Source: Microbacteriaceae bacterium
GTDB lineage: Bacteria > Actinomycetota > Actinomycetes > Actinomycetales > Microbacteriaceae
Direction of reading: 5' to 3'
Assembly (NCBI GenBank): GCA_025464995.1
Contig: JAODMO010000039.1
Coordinates: 20,674-84,673, forward strand
Length of the DNA stretch: 64,000 nt
The first letter of the stretch is position 1. The number at the start of each line of letters is the position of its first letter. A model generated the notes under the pieces. That model searched no databases, was not told the DNA's origin, and saw only the letters and a list, made by a program, of their open reading frames with translations. Positions 63,612-64,000 of this stretch are shown one piece after another. The translations under genes were made by a program, and so were the position numbers.

Positions 63612-64000
<389 letters not shown>

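Overview
The window is a high-GC chromosomal segment of a motile actinobacterium, most likely of the family Microbacteriaceae. The partial 16S rRNA gene at the right edge has a Microbacteriaceae-like V1/V2 region. The tRNAs, frequent GTG/TTG starts, leaderless-looking promoters and the flagellar gene order agree with this. No phage, transposase, integrase or CRISPR array is visible.

Region 1 (1-13.9 kb) is a cell-surface polysaccharide locus. It holds two tandem paralogous secreted proteins (beta-propeller, fibronectin-III, LamG and PKD modules; the first runs off the left edge) and a membrane-anchored protein. These are followed by two GT4 glycosyltransferases, a Gfo/Idh/MocA oxidoreductase, an unfamiliar TIM-barrel-like protein, a CDP-alcohol phosphotransferase, a hexapeptide acyltransferase and a polyprenyl-phosphate sugar transferase. 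A CCCC...GGGG inverted-repeat motif recurs in its promoter regions. A zinc metallopeptidase gene follows at 14.2 kb.

Region 2 (15.1-43.2 kb) is a nearly complete flagellar regulon. Leftward: flgN-flgK-flgL-fliW. Rightward: fliA, fliC, fliD, fliS, an unknown gene, then flgB-flgC-fliE-fliF-fliG-fliH-fliI-fliJ-fliK-flgD-flgE, a flbD-like gene, motA-motB, fliM-fliN-fliO-fliP-fliQ-fliR-flhB-flhA, a FlhF-like gene lacking a P-loop, and csrA. Genes are packed with 1-11 nt overlaps. Five sites match TAAC/TTAC-N15-GCCGATAG, so they are probable sigma-28 (FliA) promoters. The fliC leader has two ANGGA motifs, one in a hairpin loop and one on the Shine-Dalgarno. With fliW and csrA present, this predicts a CsrA/FliW flagellin checkpoint.

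Region 3 (43.2-49.9 kb) has two small unknown genes and tRNA-Phe, tRNA-Asp and tRNA-Glu. It also has two tandem coiled-coil cell-wall hydrolases (one M23, one NlpC/P60), ppa, tilS and hpt. Copies of a REP-like element lie inside tilS and downstream of hpt.

Region 4 (49.9-62.2 kb) is the conserved ftsH-folE-folP-folB-folK-DUF3180-PH-PH-DUF2520-panC-lysS block. A pirin gene and four small, mostly membrane-associated, unknown genes follow. Region 5 (62.2-64 kb) holds a decayed membrane-protein/HTH-regulator pair, then the leader and 5' end of a 16S rRNA gene.
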